From contig CAWIKB010000014.1 in assembly GCA_963836605.1 (NCBI GenBank), positions 248,001 to 312,000 of the forward strand: a stretch of 64,000 nt of DNA, written 5' to 3'. The notes under the pieces are model-generated. The model saw nothing but the letters and a program-made list of their open reading frames with translations. It was not told the DNA's origin and searched no databases. The position numbers were made by a program, and so were the translations under genes. Below are positions 17,085 to 26,512 of this stretch, one piece after another. Numbering within the stretch: position 1 is the first letter of the stretch; every line of letters begins with the position of its first letter. This DNA comes from Bog-473 sp963836605 (GTDB taxonomy: Bacteria; Actinomycetota; Acidimicrobiia; Acidimicrobiales; RAAP-2).

Positions 17085-20000
17085 CAGGGGCCTGTCGCAC
17101 GCCGGCATCGGTGGGACCCCCTGGCACAGGGTCGACCAGGTGCACGAAGGCGTCCATGGCCGGATCGGCCTGCTTGCGCTCGTACTGCCGGCGGAGCTCG
17201 GTCACCCCCATGCCGTCAGGGTCGCAGAACGGGCATTCCACCCAGGGCGTCGTGCTCGAGGCGGTCGGGTGGTGTGGAAAGACGCCCGCCTCGATCCCGG
17301 CCACTATCGGCGCCCAGCGTGGCCCCGACCTGGTCCAGCACCTCGGGCGTCACCGAATACCCGACGCGTTCGAAGCGGCCCTTGGCCGAGACGAACCAGT
17401 ATTCGGCCTGCACCGTTGCATCGGGGGTCCCTTGGCTCTGAGGCGGGCGGCCTGGCCGTAGACCGGCAGCTGCAGCCGTCGCCCCCGCTCGTCGGGGTTG
17501 TCCTCGCTCAAGTGCCTTGAAGCCGTCGGCCTTGCCCGTCTTGTAGTCGATGACGTGCAATGTGCCGTCGCCAGCCACGTCGACCCGGTCGGCCAGTCCC
17601 CGGAACTGGACGTGGCGCCCGTCGGGGAGCTCCAGGGCTACGGGTCCCAACGTCGCCCTCGTAAGCCCGAAGGCCAGCTCGGCTTCCAGCGGCCTGGTGC
17701 CGTGGGCCAATGCGATAGGCGGAATCGCACTCGAGGAACGTCAAGAGGTCGGACATGATTCGCTTCTTGTCCTGTCGCCAGAAGATCGGCCGACCGGTGA
17801 GTCCCTGAGCCTCGTAGGCGTCACACACGACTTCGCCGATCGCCATCAGGCGGGCTCCATCAGCAACCGTCCAGCCCTCGCCCGGGCCGGGCAGGCGCAG
17901 CGGTGGTCGGGCCAGCGCCTCCTTGATGAAACGCTCCAGGACCTCGTGAACGAGGGAACCCTTCTCGCGCGGCGTGATCTGCAACTCGTCTTCGGGGTTC
18001 TCGATTTCTTGGACGCCAAGGATGGTGCCCACGAGATAGGCAAAGGGGCAGGCTGCCCAGCCCTCCAGCCGAGTCGCGGAGGTCACCCGCTCGGCCGGTG
18101 AGGGAAGGTGCAACCCGGCGAGGTTCCCATCGAAGCGGGTGAATCGATCACTCCGCCGGGAAGCCACGACCTCGGCGGCGCTGGCCAGCAGCGGACCACC
18201 CGCAGTCGCCAGCACTCCGACCGGCAGGCGGCTCGACCCCTCGACCATCAGGGCGCGCAACCGGTACTCCTGCTCGGTGGCGGGAGAGTGCAGGTGCCGG
18301 ATACCCGCGTCGAAAGAGGCCACGTGGGTGAGCCAGTCCCGCTTGGCGGCGAGGAGCTCGTCGGACCACCACCGCTCGCCGGCCAGGGTGCTGGCGATCT
18401 GCAGGATCCAACGAGAGGGAACCCGCTCGATGTTGCGGCGCAGGTCCCCGCGTGGGACGCACAGCACGTGGTGCGCTGCTCCCGCCAGCGACGCGAGCAG
18501 GTGGCGGTGCTGGCGCTCGACCAGTTGGGAGCGCAGGGGCAGTTCGTCGCCGGTCGAGGCCGCGCTCATGATCCGGGAGCAGGGAGTCGTCATGCGTGGC
18601 CGAAGGAAACAGTCCCTCGGACAATCCCAGCACCACAACGAGGTCGAGGTCGAGTCCCACCCCCATGCTGACTGGCCCGACCAGGACGCCCTCACCCATC
18701 CGCCCGACCCGACCGAGGTCTGCCTCGAGCTCGAGCTCCAGGGTGCGGGTGAACACCGCCAGGTCCACCGCCCCCTCCACCGCGTCCAACGAGGCGAGCC
18801 GGTCCAGGGCCCGTTCGACCCGCTCGGCCGCCTTCTGCTCCGGCATCGGCCACGCCGCGCGACGGTGCTCCCCGCCGATCAAGGCACGCAGGTGGCGGCG
18901 GGCCCAGTCGGCCCGCTCGCTCCAGGGCTCACGTCGCTCGGCCGCCCGGGCCAGGTCGTCCATCAGGGCCACCACGAATTCTCGCAGCGCTCGCGCCTGG
19001 CCGGCCTCGTTTCGCAGGCTCTCGACCCGCCAGGTGGGAGCGTCCGGGTCGCCTGCCGCCAATTTCGCGTCACCGTCCCGTCTCGCCGCAAGTGTGGCCA
19101 ATCGCACATCCCAGTCAGTGCGCCCACCCACCACGCCAGCGTCACGCGAGAGCCGCTCCCACGACGTCACCGAGATGGGCCTCCCGTTGTGCCGCAGGCG
19201 ACCTCCGGCCAGCCAGGCGAAGACGTCCTCCCGCCGATACCCGCCGTCGGGCAAGGCCAGAAGCCCGAGGAGCGACCGTCCCGCCACGCGCGCGGTGAGG
19301 GGCATTACGGCAGCACCGTTGAGTGTGACGCCAGCGCCCGTCAGCTGCTCCTGGGCCAACCGCGCGTACGGCTGGGGGCTCGCGTGCAGAATCGCCATGC
19401 GATCGAGCGGCGTGCCGGAACGGGCCGCGTCGACGATCGACCGCACGGCCACCCGCACCTCTTCGTCACAGTCCGACGTCGTGACAATTCGCGTCCGCTG
19501 TCTGTCGACGACCCCGGGCACCGCGTCCGTCTCAGAAGGAGCGCCGACGGTTCCGGGCTCGATGCGGCGGACGGAACGTTCGACCTCGGCGTCAGCCCGC
19601 GCGTCGCCCGTCATTCCAGCCAATACGGTCAGCGTGCCGCCCTGGGCGATGGCACCGAGCAGCCTCCCCGAGTGACGCGACAGGCGTTCGGGTAGGTACA
19701 CAATCACCGGTCCGAGCCGCCCAGCGCTCCCTCCGTCGGTACCGATGGACTCCGCCGCCGCGACCAGCAGGTCCTCCTCGTCGTAGAAGGTGCTCTGCAG
19801 GTTGGCTCGCGCGGCTCGATGGAGTCGTACGACATCGCGGGCCCGACTGCTTGTCGACGCCAGGGCGTCCAGCGCCTGGTCCGAGAGGTCGCGGAGCTCC
19901 CGGTATGCCGAGACGAGAGCCGTTTCCGTGGCGGGATGCCGAGCAACCGAGGCAAAGATCCCGGGCTCCTGGGCCAGCGCCGTTCGCAACGCGGCGGCGA

Positions 20001-20295
20001 TGACTGGCGTCGAGACCGGCCGGCGGCCGCTCCCCGCCAACCGAGGCGACCCGTGCAACTCCGCCAGCCGAAACACCGTCACAAGGGAGACGCCGGCCAC
20101 GCCGGAGCCACGGCCGCAGACCGGTCCGAGCGTCTCGGAGGCCAGGAGGCGCCGCGTGGCCACACCGACGTAATTGGAGGGGACGACGACGGTCACCAGC
20201 CGCAGGGGTTCGTCGCCTTTCGCCAGGCTGATGGCGGCGCGCAACACCTCCGCCGCCGACCGCCCATACGGCACCCACCTGGTGTTCACGCCCAC
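17077..20295 (-). pseudogene. AddB-like PD-(D/E)XK nuclease, frame broken in the 3' half
   Basis: Partner subunit of the AddA-like helicase. The first ~1.7 kb is one clean frame from GTG 20295 (VPYGRSAAEVLRAAISLA) and lacks a P-loop lysine motif, as in AddB. From ~18560 down several frame changes are needed. The C-terminal nuclease is recognisable: TRLEGWAACPFAYLV (first cysteine of an Fe-S clasp), ITPREKGSLVHEVLERFI, HVIDYKTGKADGF (catalytic Asp and DxK) and PWVECPFCDPDG (two more cysteines; a fourth is not evident). It stops at TGA 17079-17077, inside the addA start (ATGCCTGA), so the pair is coupled as in Bacillus addB-addA. AdnAB is an alternative name, but the missing Walker A argues for AddB. 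Confidence 0.7.
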
Positions 20296-20303
20296 GTTGC
20301 CGG

Positions 20304-20309
20304 ATGGTA
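20304..20309 (-). promoter_or_regulatory. -10 hexamer TACCAT, leaderless start of the addB-like gene
   Basis: TACCAT ends 8 nt before GTG 20295. An intact promoter argues that the operon was recently or still expressed. Confidence 0.5.
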
Positions 20310-20417
20310 GGCGATGGGTGTCTGCATCACTCGCTGTCGGTCGATCATCTAGCCCGGGTGGCCGTCATCGCTGGCCGCATCCGGGGGAGACGCCTGAACA
20401 CGGAGGATGCCCGGCAG

Positions 20418-20423
20418 TAGCGT
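20418..20423 (+). promoter_or_regulatory. -10 hexamer TAGCGT, leaderless start of the gene at 20.4 kb
   Basis: TAGCGT ends 9 nt before ATG 20433; no ribosome binding site precedes the ATG. Confidence 0.45.
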
Positions 20424-20432
20424 GGCCCGGCG

Positions 20433-21551
20433 ATGTTGCCGCTGCCCACCCGCCGTCGCGCCCGTCGGAGGACAGTGAACAGGCGGCTGGTGATCCTCGG
20501 GATCGCGGCCCTGCTGACTGTTCTGATCATCGGGGGCCTGACCCAGGTGTCCCGAAATTCAGGCCCTTATGACGCCGCGACGAACCGGTCGTTCGCCACC
20601 CAGGTCTCCGCGATCGCGGCGGCGTCCAACCTCACCGCGGCGTCACTGCGGCACATCATGTCGACCTTGCCGACCCAGGATCGTCAGACGCTCCAAGTCG
20701 AATTGGACGGTTTGGTGCAGCAGACGTCCCAACAGGACACCAGGGTCGCAACGTTGGCCACCCCGGCGCCGTCGGGGCAGATCGCACAGGAATTCGACAC
20801 GATCTTTGCGGACCGGGCCCAGGCCATGAGCCAGGTCCGGGGAGCCCTGGACGGGTTGCTCGGGATGCACCCGGTCCCCGTGGCCGGGGCGACCGCGGGC
20901 TCGGCCATGGTCGTGTCCACGCCCACGCTGCTGTCATCTTCCCAGGCCACCGCCAGGATCACCGCTGCCGGGGCGTTGCTGGCACGTTCGGACCGGAATT
21001 ACGAGGCCGTTGGTCGCACCCTGGCCCGGTCCGCCGGGCACGCCCGGCTTCCTGCATCGAGATGGATCGGCAATGGTCAGCTGTGGCAAGCCGGCGCGCT
21101 GGCCACCCAGGTCGATCAGGTCGAGGCATCCCCGACGCTGCGGGCGCACCATCAGTTGCTGATCAGCGCCATTCGACTCTTTCCACCGGCCCTCCCGTCT
21201 GCCTCGGGAGTCCGCAACCCGACCGAGTCGACCCTTTCGCCCACCACCACCGTGACGGTGAGCGTCGTCCTGACCAATCAGGGCTCGGTGGACGAGCCCC
21301 GGGCCCTGGTGCACGTCACCCTGACCGCGCAGCCCGCCGGACGGGTGATCGGGGCGACCCGGATCGCCGCCGTGGCGGCGTCGAGGTCGGTGGCCGTCGC
21401 TCCCGCGTCCTTCGCGGTCAAGCCAGGTCTGAGTTACCTGCTGGCCGTATCCGTCGCCAAGCCGCCGGCCCAATCCTCCGCGGCTGGCACCTCCGTGACG
21501 CGGCTGCTGCAGATCGCCCCGGCCTCGCCCACCACTACCGTGGCGGGGTAG
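20433..21551 (+). CDS. Unknown membrane-anchored extracytoplasmic protein
   Basis: Not recognised. The 372-residue product has a basic N-terminus (MLPLPTRRRARRR), one membrane helix (LVILGIAALLTVLIIGGL), a helical middle domain (residues ~45-230; ATNRSFATQVSAIAAASNLT) and a C-terminal beta-rich domain (TTTVTVSVVLTNQGSVDEPR) that resembles an immunoglobulin-like or CARDB-type fold with the phrase 'NQGSVDEP'. No cysteines or catalytic motif are evident. It stands alone between the divergent addB-like gene and citrate synthase. Base composition is like that of its neighbours, so there is no sign of recent transfer. Confidence 0.75.
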   Translation: MLPLPTRRRARRRTVNRRLVILGIAALLTVLIIGGLTQVSRNSGPYDAATNRSFATQVSAIAAASNLTAASLRHIMSTLPTQDRQTLQVELDGLVQQTSQQDTRVATLATPAPSGQIAQEFDTIFADRAQAMSQVRGALDGLLGMHPVPVAGATAGSAMVVSTPTLLSSSQATARITAAGALLARSDRNYEAVGRTLARSAGHARLPASRWIGNGQLWQAGALATQVDQVEASPTLRAHHQLLISAIRLFPPALPSASGVRNPTESTLSPTTTVTVSVVLTNQGSVDEPRALVHVTLTAQPAGRVIGATRIAAVAASRSVAVAPASFAVKPGLSYLLAVSVAKPPAQSSAAGTSVTRLLQIAPASPTTTVAG

Positions 21552-21659
21552 GGGTCCGAGGGCCTCCGCCGGGCGTCTCGACCAGTGTCCGGTCCGGGCC
21601 ATAGGATCAGCCGAGAAGCCAAGCGCAGATGCCGAGAAGGAATTGGAGGGGTCGCCCCC

Positions 21660-22934
21660 GTGGCCGAAAGCATCACGATTACCGACAACCGGAACGGCGA
21701 GACCCTGGAGATCCCCGTGGTGAACGGGGGGGTCTCGGCGGCCGAGTGGTCCAAGCTCCTGCCCGGTGTGTGGTTCTTCGATCCCGGGTTCATGTCGACG
21801 GCGGCCTGCGAGAGCGCCATCACCTATCTCGACGGTGACGCCGGAATCCTCCGCTACGGGGGCTACCCCATTGAGCAGCTGGCCGAGAAGTCGACCTATC
21901 TGGAGGTGGCCTATCTCCTCCTCAACGGGGAACTGCCCACCACCGAGCAGTTCGAGCAGTGGCGTCACGAGATCACCTACCACACGTTCATTCACGAGAA
22001 CGTGCGCAAGCGCTTCCTGGAAGGCTTCCACTACGACGCGCATCCGATGGGGATGCTCGTGTCGGCCGTGGCAGCCCAGTCGACCTTCTACCTCGATGCC
22101 AAGGACATCTTCGATCCAGAATCGCGGAACAAGCAGATCATTCGACTGATCGCCAAGATGCCCACCCTGGCCGCCGCCGCCCACCGGTTCAGTGTCGGCA
22201 TGCCCTTCGTCTACCCCGACAACTCGTTGAACTTCGCCGAGAACTTTCTCTCCATGATGTGGAAGGTGGCCGAGCCCCGGTTCGAGGCCGACCCCGTCCT
22301 GGCCCGCGCCCTCGATGTCCTGTTCATCCTTCACGCCGACCACGAGCAGAATTGCTCGACCACCGCCATGCGTGCGGCCGGGTCTTCGCACGCCGATCCT
22401 TACTCTTCGGCCGCCGCGGCGGCGGCGGCGCTCTACGGTCCACGGCACGGCGGGGCCAACGAGCAGGTCATCCGCATGCTGACCGAGATCGGCGACATCG
22501 AGAACGTGCCCGCGTTCATCGAGACGGTCAAGTCAGGCCACGGCCAGCAGCGTCTCCAGGGGTTCGGGCACCGGGTCTACAAGAGTTACGACCCCCGGGC
22601 GAAGATCATCAAGCAGACGGCCGAAGACGTGTTCGCGGTGACGGGCAAGAACCCCCTCCTCGACATTGCCCTCAAGCTCGAGGAGATCGCCCTCTCGGAC
22701 GAGTACTTCCTCTCACGGCATCTGTACCCCAATGTCGATTTCTACTCGGGCCTCATCTACCAGGCCATGGGTTTCCCGCTCGAGATGTTCACGGTGCTCT
22801 TCGCCATCCCCCGTACGGCCGGCTGGCTGGCCCACTGGAAGGAGCTCCTGGACCAGGACTCCAAGATCGCCCGGCCCCGCCAGCTCTACATCGGCCCTGA
22901 GACGAGGGACTACACCGCCCTGTCGGACCGATAG
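21660..22934 (+). CDS. gltA: Citrate synthase
   Basis: Condenses acetyl-CoA and oxaloacetate at the entry to the TCA cycle. The 424-residue type II protein contains the N-terminal beta domain (LEIPVVNGGVSAAEW), FDPGFMSTAAC, LLNGELPT, catalytic histidines in LHADHEQNCSTT and GFGHRVYK, and NVDFYSGLIYQAMGFP with the catalytic aspartate. GTG 21660 is chosen over upstream codons in frame because TTGGAGGGG at 21643-21651 is correctly spaced and the protein then begins where the family does. Convergent with tesB. Confidence 0.95.
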   Translation: MAESITITDNRNGETLEIPVVNGGVSAAEWSKLLPGVWFFDPGFMSTAACESAITYLDGDAGILRYGGYPIEQLAEKSTYLEVAYLLLNGELPTTEQFEQWRHEITYHTFIHENVRKRFLEGFHYDAHPMGMLVSAVAAQSTFYLDAKDIFDPESRNKQIIRLIAKMPTLAAAAHRFSVGMPFVYPDNSLNFAENFLSMMWKVAEPRFEADPVLARALDVLFILHADHEQNCSTTAMRAAGSSHADPYSSAAAAAAALYGPRHGGANEQVIRMLTEIGDIENVPAFIETVKSGHGQQRLQGFGHRVYKSYDPRAKIIKQTAEDVFAVTGKNPLLDIALKLEEIALSDEYFLSRHLYPNVDFYSGLIYQAMGFPLEMFTVLFAIPRTAGWLAHWKELLDQDSKIARPRQLYIGPETRDYTALSDR

Positions 22935-22991
22935 GTAGTTCCACGGGCCGTCAGTCCCACAAGCCCCTCAATTCGAGCGTCAGTCCGAGAG

Positions 22992-23843
22992 TCAGTCCGA
23001 GACCTCGACGCGGGCCAGGCCCTCCTGGACCACCGAGACGCAGAGGCTTCCCGAGCGATCGAACAGGAAGCCCCGGGCCAGGCCCCGGCCCTGGGCGGCG
23101 ACCGGTGAGTCGGTGTCGTAGAGCAGCCATTCGTCGGCCCGGAAGGGTCGGTGGAACCACATGCAGTGGTCGAGGCTGGCGCCCATGAAGCTGACGTCGT
23201 CCCACCGGACGTCATGCGGGGCCAAGATCGTGTCGAAGAGGGACATGTCCGAGGCATAGGCCGCCACGCAGGCATGGAGCAGCGGGTCGTCGGGCAGTGT
23301 CCCGTCGGCCCGGATCCACAGTCGCTGATACGGCTCGGCCACCCCGTCGCGATGCCAGGGCAGGCTGCCGATATGGCGCTGGTCGATGGGATGCGGGCGT
23401 TCGAACCAGTCGACCAGTTCCTCCCTCCAGGGCTCGAGCCGCTCGAAGAGCGGCGCCAGGGTCTCGGGGTCGGGGACGTCGGCCATGGGGAACTGATGGT
23501 CCAGGCCCACTTCGTCCTTGTGGAAGGACGCCGACATGTTGAAAATGGCCCTCCCGTGCTGAATGGCCACCACCCGGCGGGTGGTGAACGACCGACCGTC
23601 GCGGATCCGATCGACCTCGTAGAGGATCGGCACGTTGGGATCGCCGGGACGCAGGAAGTACGCATGCAATGAGTGGACGCGGCCGCTCTGGACGGTGCGC
23701 CCCGCCGCCATGAGGGCCTGCCCGGCCACCTGACCGCCAAAGACGCGCTGGCGCTCCTCATGGGGCTGGATGCCGCGGAAGATGTTCACCTCAATGGGTT
23801 CGAGATCGAGCAGGTTGACGAGGAAGTCGAGGGAGGCGCCCAT
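22992..23843 (-). CDS. tesB: Acyl-CoA thioesterase II (TesB)
   Basis: Hydrolyses medium- and long-chain acyl-CoA. Double hot-dog fold, 283 residues from ATG 23843, the normal size. Motifs: QRVFGGQVAGQALMAA, RVHSLHAYFLRPGD, GRSFTTRRVVAIQHG and the C-terminal SFMGASLDHCMWFHRPFRAD with the conserved Asp of the catalytic triad. An earlier ATG at 23879 would add 12 residues (MSVVVAACDHGV); neither start has a clear ribosome binding site. It lies convergent to gltA and divergent from the GH1 gene. Confidence 0.92.
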   Translation of the reverse strand: MGASLDFLVNLLDLEPIEVNIFRGIQPHEERQRVFGGQVAGQALMAAGRTVQSGRVHSLHAYFLRPGDPNVPILYEVDRIRDGRSFTTRRVVAIQHGRAIFNMSASFHKDEVGLDHQFPMADVPDPETLAPLFERLEPWREELVDWFERPHPIDQRHIGSLPWHRDGVAEPYQRLWIRADGTLPDDPLLHACVAAYASDMSLFDTILAPHDVRWDDVSFMGASLDHCMWFHRPFRADEWLLYDTDSPVAAQGRGLARGFLFDRSGSLCVSVVQEGLARVEVSD

Positions 23844-23903
23844 GACCCCATGATCGCAGGCCGCTACCACCACCGACATCGAGCGGCCGAGCGCCGATCC
23901 CGC

Positions 23904-23909
23904 TACCCT
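23904..23909 (+). promoter_or_regulatory. -10 hexamer TACCCT, leaderless start of the GH1 gene
   Basis: TACCCT ends 8 nt before ATG 23918. Confidence 0.5.
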
Positions 23910-23917
23910 GCGCGGCG

Positions 23918-25130
23918 ATGACCAACGCGCGCGGCACGACAGGGGAAGAGCGCCTCACCTTTCCCGAAGGTTTCACCTGGGGTGTGGCCACCGCGGCCCA
24001 TCAGATCGAGGGGGGCAACGTCAACAATGACTGGTGGGCCTGGGAGCACGATCCTGATTCGGGAACGGTGGCCCCCAGTGGTGATGCCTGCGACTCCTTC
24101 CATCGGTGGCGCGAGGACGTCGATCTGGTTGGCGAGCTCGGCATCTCGGCCTACCGGTTCTCGCTCGAGTGGAGTCGGATCGAGCCGGCGGAGGGCGAGT
24201 TCTCTCTGGCCGCCCTGGAGCACTATCGGCGGATCTGCGCCGCCTGTGTCGGGCGGGGCATCGTTCCCGTTGTCACCTTCCACCACTTCACGACCCCTCT
24301 GTGGCTTACCGCGCGGAGGTTGGGAGTCGCCTGACGCTCCCGACCGCTTCGCTCGGTTCGCGACCCGGGCCGCGGCCCACCTGGGCGACCTCATCGGGTG
24401 GGCCTGCACGATCAATGAGCCCAACGTGGTCGGCGTCATGGGGTACTTCCAGGGCCAGTACCCGCCGGGGGTGAAGGACGACTTCTACCGCTTCACTGCC
24501 GTCAACGAGGCCATGGTGCGCGCCCACCGCCTGGCGGTCGACGCGCTGCGGTCGGGGCCGGGCACCTATCCGATCGGCTACACGGTGTCGATGGCCGAGA
24601 TCACCGCCGACGAGGGCGGCGAGTCGCTGCGCGACGCCGCCGAAGAGGTGCTGGAGAACACCTTTCTGCGGGCCACCGAGGGTGATGACTTCGTCGGCGT
24701 CCAGTGCTACACCCGCATGCACTTCGGTCCCGACGGTCTGGCCCCCAACGACCCCGCCGTGCCGGTGACGCAGATGGATGACGAGCGCTGGCCCCGAGCG
24801 GTCGAATACACCGTACGCCGGGCCGCGGCCATTAGTGGGCGACCGATCGTGGTGACCGAGAACGGGATCGCCACGGCGGACGACACCGACCGGATCGCCT
24901 TCCTGAGCGAGGCCATTGAGAGCGCCCACCGCTGTCTGGCCGAGGGGATCGACCTCCGGGGCTACTTCGTCTGGAGCCTGCTCGACAACTTCGAGTGGCA
25001 TTTGGGGTACGGACCCCAGTTCGGGTTGGTGTCGGTGGCACCGGGCACCTTCGAGCGGCGCCCCAAGCCCAGTGCTCACTGGTTCGGACGCGTGGCCCGG
25101 GACAATGCTCTGGTCACAGCAAGTTCATAG
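23918..25130 (+). CDS. Glycoside hydrolase family 1 beta-glucosidase-like protein (one frame break)
   Basis: A retaining GH1 glycosidase with a TIM barrel. The N-terminal part (FPEGFTWGVATAAHQIEGG, YRFSLEWSRIEP, TFHHFTTPLWL) reads in one frame to a premature TGA at ~24332, and the rest (GGWESPDAPDRFARFA onward) in the next, so one base is off near 24318-24325. Acid/base Glu is in TINEPN and the nucleophile Glu in VVTENG, both present; DLRGYFVWSLLDNFEWHLGY and the C-terminal KPSAHWF block complete the family. At ~403 residues it is short for GH1 (about 440-470). There is no signal peptide, so it is cytoplasmic. The break is probably an error. Confidence 0.85.
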
Positions 25131-25162
25131 GTGGTGACCAGGGGACCAATTGACCTCCCGGC

Positions 25163-25168
25163 TATTGT
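25163..25168 (+). promoter_or_regulatory. -10 hexamer TATTGT, leaderless start of the GtrA-family gene
   Basis: TATTGT ends 7 nt before GTG 25176, which selects this start over the in-frame GTG at 25131. Confidence 0.5.
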
Positions 25169-25175
25169 GACTCCC

Positions 25176-25691
25176 GTGCTCGACCGGTTCCACGCGTTCT
25201 ATGCCTGGTTGCACACCCACGAAGGTCGAAAGATCTTCCGGTACACCATGGTCTCGGTGATCTCGACCGCCGTGTCCTTCACGGTGATCCTCCTGGTCTA
25301 TGGCGTTTTCAGCTTGTGGGCCGAGGTGCCCAGCACCATTTTCGGCAACGTGGTGGCCACGTTCCCGTCCTACTGGCTCAACCGCCAGTGGGCCTGGGGC
25401 AAGAGTGGGCGCTCCCACTTCCTCAAGGAGGTCGTTCCCTTCTGGGTCATGGCCGCCATTGGCATCGCCGTGTCGATCGTCGGGGCTTCGCTGGCTCACC
25501 GCATCGGCGTCCATTTCAACCTGAGCCACAAGGAGCTGACGGCGGTCGTCCTGGCGGCCAACGTCTTGTCCTTTGCCGTCTTCTGGGTGCTCAAGCTCCT
25601 GGTCTTCAACCGGATGTTCAAGGTCGAGCTCGAGGAGTTCGATGAGCACCTGACGGCCGAAGAGGGGGCCGAGCGTTCGGCGGTCAGCTAA
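25176..25691 (+). CDS. GtrA family membrane protein
   Basis: A small four-helix membrane protein of the GtrA/DPMS2 family, associated with flipping or processing polyprenyl-phosphate-linked sugars for cell-surface glycans. Helices lie at residues ~23-45 (FRYTMVSVISTAVSFTVILL), ~48-70, ~85-105 (VVPFWVMAAIGIAVSIVGAS) and ~120-142 (TAVVLAANVLSFAVFWVL). The conserved FPSYWLNRQWAWG loop is diagnostic. The C-terminal tail is acidic. The MptB-like mannosyltransferase 0.8 kb away also uses polyprenyl-phosphate sugars, a possible functional link. Confidence 0.85.
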   Translation: MLDRFHAFYAWLHTHEGRKIFRYTMVSVISTAVSFTVILLVYGVFSLWAEVPSTIFGNVVATFPSYWLNRQWAWGKSGRSHFLKEVVPFWVMAAIGIAVSIVGASLAHRIGVHFNLSHKELTAVVLAANVLSFAVFWVLKLLVFNRMFKVELEEFDEHLTAEEGAERSAVS

Positions 25692-25698
25692 CCGTGTG

Positions 25699-25788
25699 CG
25701 ATCGGCGGTCCGCGAACGGCGGTCCGCGAAGAGCGACGTAGCGATCGCCGTGACGCGAACAGCGACGTAGCGATCGGCGGTCCGCGAA
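25699..25788. repeat. Interspersed short repeats between the GtrA gene and yajQ
   Basis: GCGATCGGCGGTCCGCGAA occurs at 25699-25717 and 25770-25788, its part CGGCGGTCCGCGAA again from 25717, and AGCGACGTAGCGATCG at 25732 and 25761. The units alternate and share GCGATCG. They fill the gap between two convergent genes. No T tract is present; function unknown. Confidence 0.75.
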
Positions 25789-25792
25789 TCGT

Positions 25793-26281
25793 TCAGTCGC
25801 GGAAGTTGCTGAACTGCAGGGGGATGCCGAAGTCCCCCTCTTTGCACGCGGAGATCACCGCTTGGAGGTCATCGCGCTTCTTGCCCGTCACCCGGAGCTG
25901 GTCCCCCTGGGTCTGCGAGGACACCCCTTTGAGGCCCAACTCCTTGATGAACTTGTTCAGGCGCTTGGCGTGCTCCTGCGAGATGCCGGCATGCAGCGCC
26001 ACCTTCTGGCGCGCCGTGCCTCTCTGGGCCTCTTCGATCTTGCCGTCCTCGAATGCCTTGAGCGAGACATGGCGCTTCACCAACTTCTCGTCGAGGACCT
26101 GGTGCAGGGCGCGCAGGCGGTCGTCGGTGGAGGAGTGGAGCACCAGCTCGCTCTCGCCCAGTTCTATGGAGGAGTCGGTGTTCTTGAAATCGAAGCGGGT
26201 GGCCGCTTCTCGATTGGCCTGGTCGACCGCGTTGCGGACTTCCTGCATGTCGACTTCGGAGACAATGTCGAAGGTGGGCAT
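25793..26281 (-). CDS. YajQ family nucleotide-binding protein
   Basis: Cytoplasmic two-domain protein (former DUF520); some members bind cyclic di-GMP and act as regulators, others bind RNA or GTP. The 162-residue sequence is a full match in outline: MPTFDIVSEVDMQEVRNAVD, FDFKNTDSSIEL, HVSLKAFEDGKIEEAQRGTA, KVTGK-like RVTGKKRDDLQAVI and the terminal DFGIPLQFSNFRD. Nothing nearby indicates c-di-GMP signalling, so the ligand in this organism is open. Confidence 0.93.
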   Translation of the reverse strand: MPTFDIVSEVDMQEVRNAVDQANREAATRFDFKNTDSSIELGESELVLHSSTDDRLRALHQVLDEKLVKRHVSLKAFEDGKIEEAQRGTARQKVALHAGISQEHAKRLNKFIKELGLKGVSSQTQGDQLRVTGKKRDDLQAVISACKEGDFGIPLQFSNFRD

Positions 26282-26288
26282 GGCGGCC

Positions 26289-26294
26289 AGCGTA
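26289..26294 (-). promoter_or_regulatory. -10 hexamer TACGCT, leaderless start of the yajQ-family gene
   Basis: TACGCT ends 7 nt before ATG 26281. Confidence 0.5.
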
Positions 26295-26347
26295 CCGGCC
26301 GGTTGTGGGCGGGCGGGGTTCCCGATCGGGCTAACCTCACCCGCTGC

Positions 26348-26430
26348 GGGTCGGTGTCCGAGTGGCCAAAGGAAACAGGCTGTAAACCTGTCGGTTAACG
26401 CCTACGGAGGTTCGAATCCTCCCCGGCCCA
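26348..26430 (+). tRNA. tRNA-Tyr(GTA)
   Basis: An 83-nt class II tRNA. The acceptor pairs GGGTCGG with CCGGCCC (one T-G), the anticodon loop CTGTAAA gives GTA, the variable arm is long and the T loop is TTCGAAT. CCA is not encoded. TAACCT at 26332-26337, 10 nt upstream, is a plausible -10 element. Confidence 0.95.
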
Positions 26431-26459
26431 CGCTGAAATGCCATGGTCAACGTGCATGG

Positions 26460-26482
26460 GGCCTGGGGCCTTGCCCCAGGCC
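26460..26482 (+). terminator. Strong hairpin downstream of tRNA-Tyr
   Basis: GGCCTGGGG (26460-26468) pairs perfectly with CCCCAGGCC (26474-26482) around a 5-nt loop. No T tract follows, as is usual for high-GC actinobacterial terminators. Confidence 0.55.
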
Positions 26483-26512
26483 ATAGTGTCATTACAATGG
26501 CGTTTCTGATTG

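Noticed and set aside
13654..20295. AdnAB or RecBCD instead of AddAB
   Set aside because: The upstream protein has a nuclease and cysteine clasp but no Walker A lysine motif, which fits AddB; both AdnA and AdnB have active motors, and RecC lacks this nuclease arrangement. Not fully excluded because of frame damage.
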